Source of the DNA: Flavobacteriales bacterium
Lineage (GTDB): Bacteria > Bacteroidota > Bacteroidia > UBA10329
DNA length: 47,767 nucleotides
Direction of reading: 5' to 3'
Assembly (NCBI GenBank): GCA_021741155.1
Contig: JAIOYP010000029.1
Location: forward strand, 1-47,767
Numbering within the stretch: position 1 is the stretch's first letter; each line of letters starts with the position of its first letter. The notes under the pieces were generated by a model. The model searched no databases. It had not been told where the DNA came from and saw only the letters and a list, made by a program, of their open reading frames with translations. A program made the translations under genes and the position numbers. This document shows, one piece after another, positions 1 to 8,503 of the stretch.

Positions 1-442
1 TTTCGAACATGAAATTGTCGAAACCGCCATAAGCAAGCGTGTAGCTGTTATTACCATTGGTCATGCTGATAGATGCTGCTGCTACTGGAAATGAGTTCAT
101 ACTGCTTGTCTCTGCTACGTTCCAAAAAACAGTGGCCATGGTGAGTTCCGTTAGCGCAATATTCTCGATAACATTCCCTCCTGCCACTACAACCGTTCCC
201 GAACCGCTTTCGTAGCAATTTACAGTAACGGTATAAGGGTAAGAGCCATCTACTAATGCCACGAACACTGCATCTCCATTGCCATCGGTTGGCAACATGG
301 TTGAGTTAAGTTCTACAGACGCGCCAATGATTGCAGAAGCGGTACCAGCATCTGTAACGTGTACGGTCACATCAGATTGCGCAAAGACGCTTGTGGCGAA
401 TAGCAGCAGTGATGTTATCCAAGTAGTAGTTATTCTTTTCAT
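1..442 (-). CDS. Secreted protein, C-terminus beyond the window edge (partial)
   Basis: A minus-strand frame is open from the ATG at 440-442 to the window edge, giving about 147 residues with no stop. It starts with a clear signal peptide (MKRITTTWITSLLLFATSVFA, then QSDV). The mature part is Thr/Val/Ala/Ser-rich. The stretch up to about residue 95 (DGSYPYTVTVNCYESG, then VVVAGGNVIENIAL) looks like a carboxypeptidase-regulatory or PEGA-like beta-sandwich, a common surface module in Bacteroidota. Export is well supported, and T9SS cargo is likely, but the sorting domain would lie outside the window. The gene starts 21 bp after the stop of the small gene upstream, so the two are probably co-transcribed. 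The function is unknown. Confidence 0.75.
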   Translation of the reverse strand, partial: MKRITTTWITSLLLFATSVFAQSDVTVHVTDAGTASAIIGASVELNSTMLPTDGNGDAVFVALVDGSYPYTVTVNCYESGSGTVVVAGGNVIENIALTELTMATVFWNVAETSSMNSFPVAAASISMTNGNNSYTLAYGGFDNFMFE

Positions 443-463
443 GCTCATTTATTTATTTGTGGT

Positions 464-634
464 TTATTTTTCGGTTGAGTTTATGCGTTTGTTTATCTCC
501 TTAATGATTTTCATGTAAGCCTCCGATCTTGTCTCGTTCTCTTCAATCAGCTCATTCAACTCCTTCTCCAAATTGCGGCTTTTGTCTTTTTCAACGTCTT
601 CAATTTTAGTATTGCCGTTTGCCTTCTTGCTCAT
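464..634 (-). CDS. Small charged coiled-coil-like protein
   Basis: A 56-residue protein if it starts at MSKKANGN. The frame also allows an ATG at 664, adding ten residues (MRHLNNNGWE) that look less like coding sequence. The protein is almost entirely Lys, Glu, Asn and Arg with regularly spaced Leu and Ile (LEKELNELIEENE, then IIKEINKRI), so one long helix or coiled coil is likely. There is no signal peptide and no cysteine. It is not recognised as a family. It lies 21 bp upstream of the secreted protein at 1-442 and probably shares its transcript. The exact start is uncertain. Confidence 0.5.
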   Translation of the reverse strand: MSKKANGNTKIEDVEKDKSRNLEKELNELIEENETRSEAYMKIIKEINKRINSTEK

Positions 635-671
635 TTCCCATCCATTATTATTGAGATGCCTCACCCTTTCT

Positions 672-698
672 GTAAGTGCTTTTCATAAGCGCACTTAC
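672..698. promoter_or_regulatory. Inverted repeat upstream of the small coiled-coil gene
   Basis: GTAAGTGC (672-679) and GCACTTAC (691-698) are perfect inverted repeats separated by 11 bp, about 40-60 bp upstream of the small gene read on the minus strand. It could be an operator for a dimeric regulator or a weak hairpin. No T-run follows on either strand, so it is not a convincing terminator. The rest of 699-890 holds nothing else I can name. Confidence 0.3.
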
Positions 699-890
699 CT
701 TTCGGCTAAACAAGGGTAAAGCCTTTTTTTGGAGGCAAGAAAGAATCGGGATCACATAGACTCTACAGTGGTACAAAACAGTCCCACATCATTACTACAG
801 TGGGTATTATTTACCTGTATGTCAGTGTTTTGCGTATTATAGATAGAGCGAATTAATTCCTTAAGAATGGAGCAATCGCGTCAGGAATTC

Positions 891-2657
891 TTACAATTGG
901 GCTAGAAAACTGATTAGATTTTCATCTCGATCAATGTCCATTTTCTTGCGAAGTCGGAAGCGAGCCATGTCAATACTCTTCACCGATTGGTGAGTGATTG
1001 CGGATATTTCTTTGGTTGACATGTTCAGTCTGAGAAACGCACAGATTCGAATTTCGTTTGGCGTCAAATCAGGAAATTTACTACTCAGATTATCGTAAAA
1101 ATCGGAATGCACCTCCTTAAATCGCATTTCAAACTCTTCCCAAATCCCTTTTGATGAATTCTGTTTCAATTCATTGATAATCCGCTGCACAACATCCTGA
1201 TTACTCTTATTGAAAGCGTCCTTCGCTTCGCTAAGCTTCTTTGCAATGGTGGTAATGAATTCATTCTTCTCCAACAAGTACATCATATTGGTAGCGAGCT
1301 CTTTATTCTTATAGTTCAAGGCTTGGTTTAACTGAGCTCGCTCCAACTCAAGGTTTTCCTTTCTCAAAATGGCTCTATCAGCCTTCGATTTCTGATTTCT
1401 GTACAAGAGCAAAAGAATAATGACCGTGAAGATGACTAAGGCGAGAATTCCGATATAAATCGTTTCTCGTTGTCGATGAATTGCCTCCTGCTTTAAATCT
1501 TCCAGTTCTTTTTGCCTCAGCATGGCATCGAATTCGTATTGCATTCGCAGCTGAGTTACCTGCTTAATGTTGTCCTCTTTTTGAATGGCTTCCTCAAACT
1601 CAATCACCATTTTATAATACACCAAGGCCGAATCGGGCATGTTGTATTCCTCAAAAATCTTGCTGATTATTTTGGCGTTTTCTAGAATCCGCTCCTTGTA
1701 TTGGTTGGTGTACGAAATGGATAGCGACCGTTTGGCATAATCCATGGCCTTTTTCAGGTCATGCTCTCGAAATGCCAGCTTGGCCACATTAGTGTAAATC
1801 TGAGTGCTGAAGATTGAAGAAGGGCCATCAAACCTTCCCGTATTGTTGTCAATAATATTAAGAGCCAAAAGCAAATATTCTTGAGCTTTTTTAAACTCAT
1901 TCTGCTTCATATAAAGTTCAGCAATAGAATTATAGGCACTTGCAATGTTTGACCAACTTTGCATGCTCGAAAGCGTTCGAATCACATCCAAATAACCATT
2001 AATAGCTTCTTTGTCGTTTCCTTTTACTGCGTGAATGCGAGCCAAATTGAACTGGCATAAGGTGACATTATACTGATCATCCTGGGCTTCGAAAAAGTCC
2101 TTTGCAAGATTAAATCGTTCTGAGGCTGCATCATAATCTTCTATTTCAAGGTACAGTTCGCCAAGATTATTGTGCAAATGAGGCGTTAAGGTTGTAAACT
2201 CGTTTTGCAATGAAATGTCTAGGCACTCCTGATAAAGTTTCAACGCTTCGAAGTAGCGTTTCTGAGCCAGGCTGATGTTTCCCAGTATCATAGAAATCTG
2301 TGTTACGTCAAATAGCTTGTCCAATTCCTCAAAGAATTGAGAGGACTCTGAATAATGCGTTTTTGCTTCCTCCAGCTGATTACCAATTACAAAAAGATCG
2401 CCTAGCATGGCGGCAGCTTCGGCCTTACCAAGTTTATATTCCGCTGCTTCGGACAATTCAAAACCTTTTTTCGCATAACTGATGGCACTATCCACGCTGG
2501 TATACTGCAACGATTTGGCGAGGGTGCAATAAAGTATCGCCTGTTCCTGTTTTCCCTTGGTATTATCAATCAAAAGCAACAAGCTATCACTAACACCAGC
2601 CAATGTATGGCCGTACAAAAAGACAAAAAGAAGGAGAATTAGTCCCTTGCGCTTCAT
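891..2657 (-). CDS. TPR-repeat membrane regulator with C-terminal LuxR-type helix-turn-helix
   Basis: 588 residues. In order: a signal peptide or anchor at 1-20; an array of tetratricopeptide repeats at about 35-370 (YCTLAKSLQY, NNLGELYLEIEDYDAA, YNSIAELYMKQNEFKKA); one membrane span at about 399-419 (YIGILALVIFTVIILLLLYR); a charged coiled coil at about 420-480; and a LuxR/GerE-type helix-turn-helix at about 530-588 (LTPNEIRICAFLRLNMSTKEISAI, here quoted in two parts: LTPNEIRICAF and LNMSTKEISAI). The plan suggests an extracytoplasmic TPR domain that passes a signal to a membrane-tethered DNA-binding domain. The N-terminal plan matches the TPR/SpoIIE phosphatases at 28004 and 44541, with only the output domain different. 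The ligand and targets are unknown. The gene stands alone and is divergent from the uronate locus. Confidence 0.85.
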   Translation of the reverse strand: MKRKGLILLLFVFLYGHTLAGVSDSLLLLIDNTKGKQEQAILYCTLAKSLQYTSVDSAISYAKKGFELSEAAEYKLGKAEAAAMLGDLFVIGNQLEEAKTHYSESSQFFEELDKLFDVTQISMILGNISLAQKRYFEALKLYQECLDISLQNEFTTLTPHLHNNLGELYLEIEDYDAASERFNLAKDFFEAQDDQYNVTLCQFNLARIHAVKGNDKEAINGYLDVIRTLSSMQSWSNIASAYNSIAELYMKQNEFKKAQEYLLLALNIIDNNTGRFDGPSSIFSTQIYTNVAKLAFREHDLKKAMDYAKRSLSISYTNQYKERILENAKIISKIFEEYNMPDSALVYYKMVIEFEEAIQKEDNIKQVTQLRMQYEFDAMLRQKELEDLKQEAIHRQRETIYIGILALVIFTVIILLLLYRNQKSKADRAILRKENLELERAQLNQALNYKNKELATNMMYLLEKNEFITTIAKKLSEAKDAFNKSNQDVVQRIINELKQNSSKGIWEEFEMRFKEVHSDFYDNLSSKFPDLTPNEIRICAFLRLNMSTKEISAITHQSVKSIDMARFRLRKKMDIDRDENLISFLAQL

Positions 2658-2797
2658 TGTGGCTAAGATAGGGATACCCCAATGCCCCGATAAAAAATAA
2701 ATCCCTAAACGACAAAAAGCACGTTACCGGGTTCTTCTCCTTGTCCCCAATCTTTCTACCTTGTGCAGTTCAGTTATTGATTTGAAAACCAAATTTG

Positions 2798-3403
2798 ATG
2801 AGCGCACATTTTACTATTGGTACAGCAGCGTTGATTTCTTTTAGCCTGCTGATTTCCTGTTCAAATCCTGCGCCTTCTAATGTTGAAGAAGCGCAGGAAA
2901 TCAATCTCATTTTTTTGAAGGATGCAGACAATTGGTTTGCTGAAGGTGATGCCACTTGGACGTTTGACAATAACGAATTGATTGGAAATTCGGATGCTGG
3001 TGACGGATTTGTAATGACCAAGGAAACCTACAAGAACTTTGAGTTGGAGTTGGAGTTCCATCCTGATGACACGATTAATTCAGGCATTTTTATCCGATGT
3101 GGAGAACACCTCATCAACGACAAGAACTGCTACGAAATCAATATTTGGGATAAGCGGCCAGAGCAGAACTATCGCACTGGAGCCATCGTAGGCAAAGCAG
3201 AACCTCTAGCGCATATTGAAACGATGGTCAAATGGAATACTTATCGAATTAAATGCGAAGATGATCACCTTCAGGTTTGGCTCAACGATACCTTGACAGC
3301 AGATTTCCATGACACTTCTTTCATCGAAGGACACATCGGTCTGCAAGCGCATGGAACGGGCGAAATCAAGTTCAGAAACGTGAAGATTACGAGTTTGAAT
3401 TAA
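2798..3403 (+). CDS. DUF1080 (3-keto-disaccharide hydrolase-like) lipoprotein
   Basis: 201 residues from the ATG at 2798; a TTG directly before it is also in frame. A lipoprotein signal peptide ends in the lipobox LISC, with Cys at about residue 21. The mature domain has the DUF1080 pattern: WTFDNNELIG, FELELEFHPDDTINSGIFIR, a WNTYRIKC strand and GHIGLQAHGTGEIKFRNVKI. This concanavalin-like beta-sandwich is common in Bacteroidota carbohydrate loci, and some members hydrolyse 3-keto-glycosides. It heads the TRAP transporter/KDG genes with a 34-bp gap, so a role in releasing or binding the imported sugar acid is plausible but is inference. Confidence 0.75.
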   Translation: MSAHFTIGTAALISFSLLISCSNPAPSNVEEAQEINLIFLKDADNWFAEGDATWTFDNNELIGNSDAGDGFVMTKETYKNFELELEFHPDDTINSGIFIRCGEHLINDKNCYEINIWDKRPEQNYRTGAIVGKAEPLAHIETMVKWNTYRIKCEDDHLQVWLNDTLTADFHDTSFIEGHIGLQAHGTGEIKFRNVKITSLN

Positions 3404-3437
3404 TGGTGATGAATTCTCTGACAAAATCATTTTCAGC

Positions 3438-4412
3438 TTGAACACTCTTCGCGGCATTTTATTCGCTTGCATGTTGGCGCTTTTCGGTTGCGCTCAGAAG
3501 GAAACGGTGAAGACGCTGAGACTAGCTCATAGTTTGGATCCAGCTCACCCAGTTCATCTCGCTTTCGAGTTTATGGCGAAAAAAGTTGCCGAGCAATCTG
3601 GTGGCAAATTGACCATGGAAATTTATCCAAGCGGTCAGTTGGGAGCCGAACGCGAATTGCTCGAACTGCTCCAAATTGGAAGCGTGGATATGACCAAAGT
3701 GTCGAGTGCCGTGCTAGAAGGTTTTGCACCAGAATACAAGGTTTTCGGGCTGCCTTATTTATTCATAGACCGCGAGCATGCTTTCCGAGTATTGGATGGC
3801 GCTGTAGGAACGCATCTCTTAGAAGCTCCCGAAAATTTTTGGCTTCACGGCCTGTGTTTTTACGATGCAGGGGCGCGTAGTTTCTATACAAGAGATCATC
3901 CAGTGAATTCTCCTGACGATGTGAAAGGACTAAAAATCCGTGTGATGAAAAGCATTCAAGCCGTTTCCTTGGTCAATGGTTTGGGCGCATCTGCCACGCC
4001 CATTTCGTGGGGAGAATTGTACACCGCTTTGCAGAGTGGAGTGGTGGATGGAGCAGAAAACAATCCCCCCAGTTTTTACACTTCTCGCCATTATGAGATT
4101 TGTAAATACTACTCGCTGAACGAACATACGCGGGTGCCAGACGTGCTGTTAATGAGTTTGCATACTTGGGAGAAACTATCCGAACAAGAAAAATCGTGGA
4201 TTGAAGAAGCCGCACGTCAATCGGTTGTTTATCAACGAGAACTTTGGAAGAAATCAGAAGATGAAGCACTCGAAGCTGTAAAGAAAGCAGGTGTAGAAGT
4301 AACCATTCCAGACCGAAAAACCTTTGCCGATAAGGTCAGTTTTATGCACGATGAAGCCGCGCAAGATCCAGCGATAAAGGAAATTTTGCAGCGGATAAAA
4401 GAAACGAAGTAA
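3438..4412 (+). CDS. dctP: TRAP transporter substrate-binding lipoprotein (DctP family)
   Basis: 324 residues. The start must be the TTG at 3438: an in-frame stop lies about 40 bp upstream with no ATG between, and TTG gives a good lipoprotein signal (MNTLRGILFACMLALFGC, Cys18). The mature protein follows the DctP fold, with LRLAHSLDPAHPVH, GQLGAERELLELLQIGSVDM, a central Arg-containing KGLKIRVM strand and GVVDGAENNP. In the family this Arg salt-bridges the substrate carboxylate. The gap to the small permease is 2 bp, so the three genes form one operon. The neighbouring KDG genes make a uronate or related acid sugar the likely ligand; this is inferred, not read from the binding site. Confidence 0.9.
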   Translation: MNTLRGILFACMLALFGCAQKETVKTLRLAHSLDPAHPVHLAFEFMAKKVAEQSGGKLTMEIYPSGQLGAERELLELLQIGSVDMTKVSSAVLEGFAPEYKVFGLPYLFIDREHAFRVLDGAVGTHLLEAPENFWLHGLCFYDAGARSFYTRDHPVNSPDDVKGLKIRVMKSIQAVSLVNGLGASATPISWGELYTALQSGVVDGAENNPPSFYTSRHYEICKYYSLNEHTRVPDVLLMSLHTWEKLSEQEKSWIEEAARQSVVYQRELWKKSEDEALEAVKKAGVEVTIPDRKTFADKVSFMHDEAAQDPAIKEILQRIKETK

Positions 4413-4414
4413 CG

Positions 4415-4897
4415 GTGAACGTCATTCGGTCATATCTCGATAAAGCATTGGAGTGGTTCCTAGTCGCTCTCATGGTGTTGCTGTTGGGCGATGTTTTGCT
4501 CCAAGTAGCCAGCCGATACGTGTTGGCGAACACTATTTCGTTTACCGATGAACTGGCCGGATTTCTTCTCATTTGGGTAGGAATGGCCGGAGCTGCGTAC
4601 CTCACGGGGCAAGGACAACATTTGGCCATCACTTTTATCAAAGACAAGGCGAAGCCAAGCAATCAGAAATGGCTGGATATTGCCATCCAATTGTCCATTT
4701 TGATCTTTGCCATTGGCGTGTTAATCATTGGTGGAATTTGGCTCGTCTATACGCGTTTTTTTCTGGGTCAGGTTTCCGCATCCATGGAAATTTCCCTCGG
4801 ATACATTTACATGATTGTCCCGATTTCTGGGTTGCTCATCGCGTTCTATTCCATCGGCAACATTCTTGAAAAAGTAAAAGAACACGATGGGAATTGA
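4415..4897 (+). CDS. dctQ: TRAP transporter small permease (DctQ family)
   Basis: 160 residues with a GTG start 2 bp after dctP. It has four predicted membrane spans (WFLVALMVLLLGDVLLQV; the region after FTDELAGFLLIWVGMAGAAYL; LSILIFAIGVLIIGG; IYMIVPISGLLIAFYSIG). The motif RYVLANTISFTDELAGFLLIW is typical of DctQ (quoted across two spans of the same region). In TRAP systems this subunit complexes with the large permease to accept substrate from DctP. It overlaps the next gene by 11 bp, which suggests translational coupling. Confidence 0.88.
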   Translation: MNVIRSYLDKALEWFLVALMVLLLGDVLLQVASRYVLANTISFTDELAGFLLIWVGMAGAAYLTGQGQHLAITFIKDKAKPSNQKWLDIAIQLSILIFAIGVLIIGGIWLVYTRFFLGQVSASMEISLGYIYMIVPISGLLIAFYSIGNILEKVKEHDGN

Positions 4898-6185
4898 AGG
4901 CATAGCCATACTGGTTATTACGTTTTTGGTTCTTCTGATTATTGGAGTTCCAATTGCCTTTAGCATCGGTTTGGCCGGAATTACGACCATGCTAGTTAGC
5001 ATGGATTTTCTTCCAGCCGTCACCACGTTTGCGCAACGCATGGCCAATGGTTTGGATAGTTTTACGCTGTTGGCCATTCCGTTCTTCATTCTAGCGGGGC
5101 AATTGATGAACAAAGGCGGCATCGCCATTCGGCTGATTGATTTGGCGAAAGCCTTAGTAGGAAGATTTCCGGGCGGACTGGCATTCGTGAACGTGATTGC
5201 TAATATGTTGTTTGGAGCCATTTCAGGTTCGGCTGTTGCTTCGGCATCTGCCATCGGCAGCACGCTCCATCCTAAAATGGTGGAGGAAGGCTACGACAAG
5301 AATTTCTCAGCCGCAGTCAATATTTCATCCGCTACCATCGGATTGGTTATTCCGCCAAGTAATGTCCTGATTGTTTATTCGTTGGCGAGCGGTGGCGTGT
5401 CGATTGCAGCCCTGTTCGTGGCTGGTTATTTGCCAGGAATTCTGATGGGTTTACTGCTGATGGCGGTTGGAGCTGCGTGGGTGTATAAGGAGAATTATCC
5501 AAAGGCGGAGAAGGTGAGTTTTTCGGATGGCGTTGGAATGTTCTTCAAGGCGCTTCCTGGCTTGTTATTGGTTTTTATCGTCATTGGTGGAATTATCGCA
5601 GGTTGGTTTACCGCTACAGAAGCTTCAGCGGTTGCGGTGCTCTATGCTTTTCTGCTGTCTCTTTACTATCGTGAAATCAAACTGTCTGATTTCAAAAATA
5701 TCGTGCTCGATTCGGCAAAAACCACCAGCGTTGTGTTGTTTCTCGTGGCTGCTTCGCTCGCACTTTCGTGGGTTATGGCCTACGAAAATCTTCCGCAGGA
5801 AATCAGCGCCAGCATCCTTTCCATCAGTTCCAATGAGATTGTAATCCTGTTGCTGATTAATTTGATCCTTCTGTTTGTCGGCACCTTCATGGATGTCACT
5901 CCGGCCGTACTCATTTTCACGCCCATCTTTTTGCCAATCGTAACCGAACAATTGGGAATGGATCCCATACATTTTGGGATTGTTCTTGTCATGAATTTGT
6001 GCGTTGGATTGACCACACCACCGGTCGGGTCGGTACTTTTTGTGGGCTGTAGCGTGGCCGACATCAAAATTGAGGACGTTATAAAACCGCTTTTGCCATT
6101 TTACGCAGCCATGATTCTTTGCTTGCTGCTGGTTACCTACATTCCAGAATTGAGTTTGTGGTTGCCGCGAATTTTTGGGCTTTAA
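4887..6185 (+). CDS. dctM: TRAP transporter large permease (DctM family)
   Basis: 432 residues, highly hydrophobic throughout, the usual length for DctM. Diagnostic stretches are IGVPIAFSIGLAG near the N-terminus, FFILAGQLMNKGGIA, FGAISGSAVASASAIGS, SSATIGLVIPPSN and GLTTPPVGSVLFVG. This subunit is the ion-coupled (normally Na+) translocation channel in the inner membrane. The gene overlaps dctQ and is followed 46 bp later by kdgK. TRAP transporters are less usual than SusCD-type import in Bacteroidota sugar loci, and no SusC/SusD gene is visible here. Confidence 0.92.
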   Translation: MGIEGIAILVITFLVLLIIGVPIAFSIGLAGITTMLVSMDFLPAVTTFAQRMANGLDSFTLLAIPFFILAGQLMNKGGIAIRLIDLAKALVGRFPGGLAFVNVIANMLFGAISGSAVASASAIGSTLHPKMVEEGYDKNFSAAVNISSATIGLVIPPSNVLIVYSLASGGVSIAALFVAGYLPGILMGLLLMAVGAAWVYKENYPKAEKVSFSDGVGMFFKALPGLLLVFIVIGGIIAGWFTATEASAVAVLYAFLLSLYYREIKLSDFKNIVLDSAKTTSVVLFLVAASLALSWVMAYENLPQEISASILSISSNEIVILLLINLILLFVGTFMDVTPAVLIFTPIFLPIVTEQLGMDPIHFGIVLVMNLCVGLTTPPVGSVLFVGCSVADIKIEDVIKPLLPFYAAMILCLLLVTYIPELSLWLPRIFGL

Positions 6186-6231
6186 CTTTCTTTCCTTTGC
6201 CGCAGGCGAAAAAATCTATTACTGAAAAGGC

Positions 6232-7263
6232 ATGAAAAAAGTAGTAACTTTTGGGGAAATCATGATGCGTTTGGCAACGCCAGACTATCTTCGATTTGGA
6301 CAAGCAACCAGTTTGGAGGCAACCTACGGAGGTGCCGAATCGAACGTGGCGGTTTCTCTGGCCAACTTCGGTTTGAATTCAACTTACGTGACACGTTTGC
6401 CGGCAAATGACTTTGGCGATGCAGCAATTGCCGAGCTGAAAAAGCATGATGTAAACACGAAATCTATTGTGAGAGGCGGTGATCGCATTGGTATTTACTT
6501 TCTTGAAAGTGGCGCAGTAGGCCGTGGAAGTAAAGTGGTTTACGATCGCGCAAACAGCGCCTTGGCAACCATTCAACCGGGTATGATTGATTGGGATGCC
6601 GTTTTCGAAGGTGCCGATTGGTTTCACTGGACTGGAATTACACCAGCGGTTTCAGCAAGTGCGGCTGCTGTTTGTAAAGAAGCTGTTCTGAAGGCTTCCG
6701 AAAAAGGATTGACCATTTCTACCGATCTGAATTTTAGAGCGAAACTTTGGAAGTGGGGCAAATCTGCGGGTGAAGTCATGGAAGAATTGGTCAGCTATTG
6801 CGATGTCATTTTAGGAAATGAAGAAGATGCCGAAAAAGTATTCGGAATAAAGGCCGATGGAGACGTAACCGCTGGTCATGTGGAAGCATCAGCCTATCAG
6901 TCGGTCTGTGAGCAATTGATGGTCAAATATCCGAAGGCGAGCAAAATCATCATCACGTTGCGCGGTTCCATTAGTGCAAGTCACAACACATGGTCTGGCG
7001 TTCTGTGGAATGGAGAAAAATTGTTGATTGGAACGGAATACGGCATCACTCATATTGTTGACCGCGTTGGTGGTGGCGATGCGTTTATGGGCGGCCTTAT
7101 CTACGGACTAAAAACATGGCCAAACGATGACGAAAAAGCCTTGAACTTCGCGATAGCAGCATCTTGCCTAAAGCACACCATCAAGGGCGATTTCAACCTC
7201 GTTACCAAGGAAGAAGTTGAAAAATTAATGGCCGGAGATGGCTCTGGAAGAGTGGTGCGATAA
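6232..7263 (+). CDS. kdgK: 2-dehydro-3-deoxygluconokinase (PfkB family)
   Basis: 343 residues of the ribokinase/PfkB family. The N-terminal strand is VVTFGEIMMRLATPDYLRF, followed by YGGAESNVAVSLANFG (PfkB signature 1 region). The catalytic signature is DRVGGGDAFMGGL, with the base Asp at about 283. The protein phosphorylates 2-keto-3-deoxygluconate to KDPG. The assignment rests on the family and on the aldolase gene that starts inside its stop codon (TAATG, one-base overlap). A TTCCTTTG sequence at about 6190 resembles a -7 box and might give an internal promoter, but this is weak. Confidence 0.88.
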   Translation: MKKVVTFGEIMMRLATPDYLRFGQATSLEATYGGAESNVAVSLANFGLNSTYVTRLPANDFGDAAIAELKKHDVNTKSIVRGGDRIGIYFLESGAVGRGSKVVYDRANSALATIQPGMIDWDAVFEGADWFHWTGITPAVSASAAAVCKEAVLKASEKGLTISTDLNFRAKLWKWGKSAGEVMEELVSYCDVILGNEEDAEKVFGIKADGDVTAGHVEASAYQSVCEQLMVKYPKASKIIITLRGSISASHNTWSGVLWNGEKLLIGTEYGITHIVDRVGGGDAFMGGLIYGLKTWPNDDEKALNFAIAASCLKHTIKGDFNLVTKEEVEKLMAGDGSGRVVR

Positions 7264-7919
7264 TGGCAAATTATACTTCAGAACAAGTATTTCAAACAGT
7301 GCAAAAAACAGGGCTGATGCCCTTGTTTTATCACCCCGATATTGAAGTTTGTAAAAACGTGATCAAAGCCTGCTATGATGGCGGTGCGCGGGTGTTCGAG
7401 TTCACCAATCGTGGTGAAAATGCTTCTGAACTTTTTGAGAGTTTACGTCATTACGTAACTGCCGAATTACCTGAAATGAAATTGGGGATTGGAACGGTGA
7501 TGGATGTTGAAACTGCGGAAAAGTTCATCGCACTTGGTGCCGATTTTATTGTCTGCCCGATAATGAAAACCGATGTGGCGGCCGTTTGCGCGAAGCATAA
7601 AATACTTTGGGCACCTGGCTGCGGTACACTGACCGAAATGGTTACCGCCACCGAACACGGTGCAAAGGTGGTCAAGATGTTTCCTGCTGCTGAAATTGGC
7701 GGACCGGGTTTTGTGAAAGCCGCCAAAGCTCCTTGTCCCTGGCTTCAGATTATGCCAACGGGCGGAGTAAGTCCTGATGAGGAAAACCTAAGAGCATGGT
7801 TCGAAGCAGGCGTAATCTGTGTGGGAATGGGCAGCAAACTCATCCAAACAGACGACATGCATCCGCTAACCGAAAAGGTTGCTACAACACTTGAATTGAT
7901 TAGTCGGATAAGAGACTAA
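7263..7919 (+). CDS. kdgA: KDPG / 4-hydroxy-2-oxoglutarate aldolase
   Basis: 218 residues of the class I KDPG aldolase family (Eda/KdgA). Key features are FEFTNRG with the catalytic Glu at 46, the substrate loop GIGTVMDVETAEKFIALGAD, PGCGTLTEM, and VVKMFPA with the Schiff-base Lys at 138, followed by MPTGGVS. It splits KDPG into pyruvate and glyceraldehyde-3-phosphate, the last step of the pathway encoded here. The ATG overlaps the kdgK stop, so the two are translationally coupled. Confidence 0.92.
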   Translation: MANYTSEQVFQTVQKTGLMPLFYHPDIEVCKNVIKACYDGGARVFEFTNRGENASELFESLRHYVTAELPEMKLGIGTVMDVETAEKFIALGADFIVCPIMKTDVAAVCAKHKILWAPGCGTLTEMVTATEHGAKVVKMFPAAEIGGPGFVKAAKAPCPWLQIMPTGGVSPDEENLRAWFEAGVICVGMGSKLIQTDDMHPLTEKVATTLELISRIRD

Positions 7920-7934
7920 CAAACTTGAAGAAGT

Positions 7935-8480
7935 ATGCTCAGCTCGATAATTGAAAACTTGTTCGTTGGGGTAGCGATTGCAGGTGCTCTAGCTATACTT
8001 CAGCGAAGCTCCGAAAGGAAATCTGCCCCTTCTGCTTCTGGACAGTTTCATTTAAAAATGCCAATGTTTTACGGAGTACTTGGGGTGATGGGCTGGGTGT
8101 TTGGAACCTTTTTTCTTTCAATGCTAATAGTGGCCATTGCTGAAATGAGAACAGTAATTATTCTTGTTGGCATTGGCGTTTCAGCTATGATGTTCATTGT
8201 AGGAAGCTTTTGCTTCCTATACTATTGGAATCACGAAGTAAAATTTGACCAGACCTCGGTCGAAGTAACTGACCACTATGGAAATACGGCAAAGATTAAA
8301 TGGACACAAGTAGTGGATATGAATTTCGGACCTATTTCAGGACAGTTGACCATCAAAAGCGCTGAAAGGTCAATGAAAGTTCATCAACATCTTTCAGGCG
8401 TGATCTCATTGGTTGATGTAATAGAATCTACAACACGATGGACAGCTCGTGAGCTAAAGCTTCCGTTTGGACGGAAATGA
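7935..8480 (+). CDS. Small membrane protein with PH-like C-terminal strand domain
   Basis: 181 residues, starting 15 bp after kdgA and therefore probably in the same transcript. A hydrophobic N-terminus (IIENLFVGVAIAGALAIL) is followed by two strong spans (MFYGVLGVMGWVFGTFFLSM and VIILVGIGVSAMMFIVGSFC). The last 80 residues are strand-rich (EVKFDQTSVEVTDHYGNTAKIKW, in two parts: EVKFDQTSVEVTD and HYGNTAKIKW) and resemble a bacterial PH-like domain. I do not recognise a characterised family. Its place at the end of the uronate operon may be accidental. Confidence 0.7.
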   Translation: MLSSIIENLFVGVAIAGALAILQRSSERKSAPSASGQFHLKMPMFYGVLGVMGWVFGTFFLSMLIVAIAEMRTVIILVGIGVSAMMFIVGSFCFLYYWNHEVKFDQTSVEVTDHYGNTAKIKWTQVVDMNFGPISGQLTIKSAERSMKVHQHLSGVISLVDVIESTTRWTARELKLPFGRK

Positions 8481-8503
8481 GCATCACAAATAACCCAATC
8501 GGA

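Noticed and set aside
7935..8480. Fourth transporter subunit
   Set aside because: TRAP systems need only DctP, DctQ and DctM, all present; the strand-rich C-terminal part does not look like a permease.
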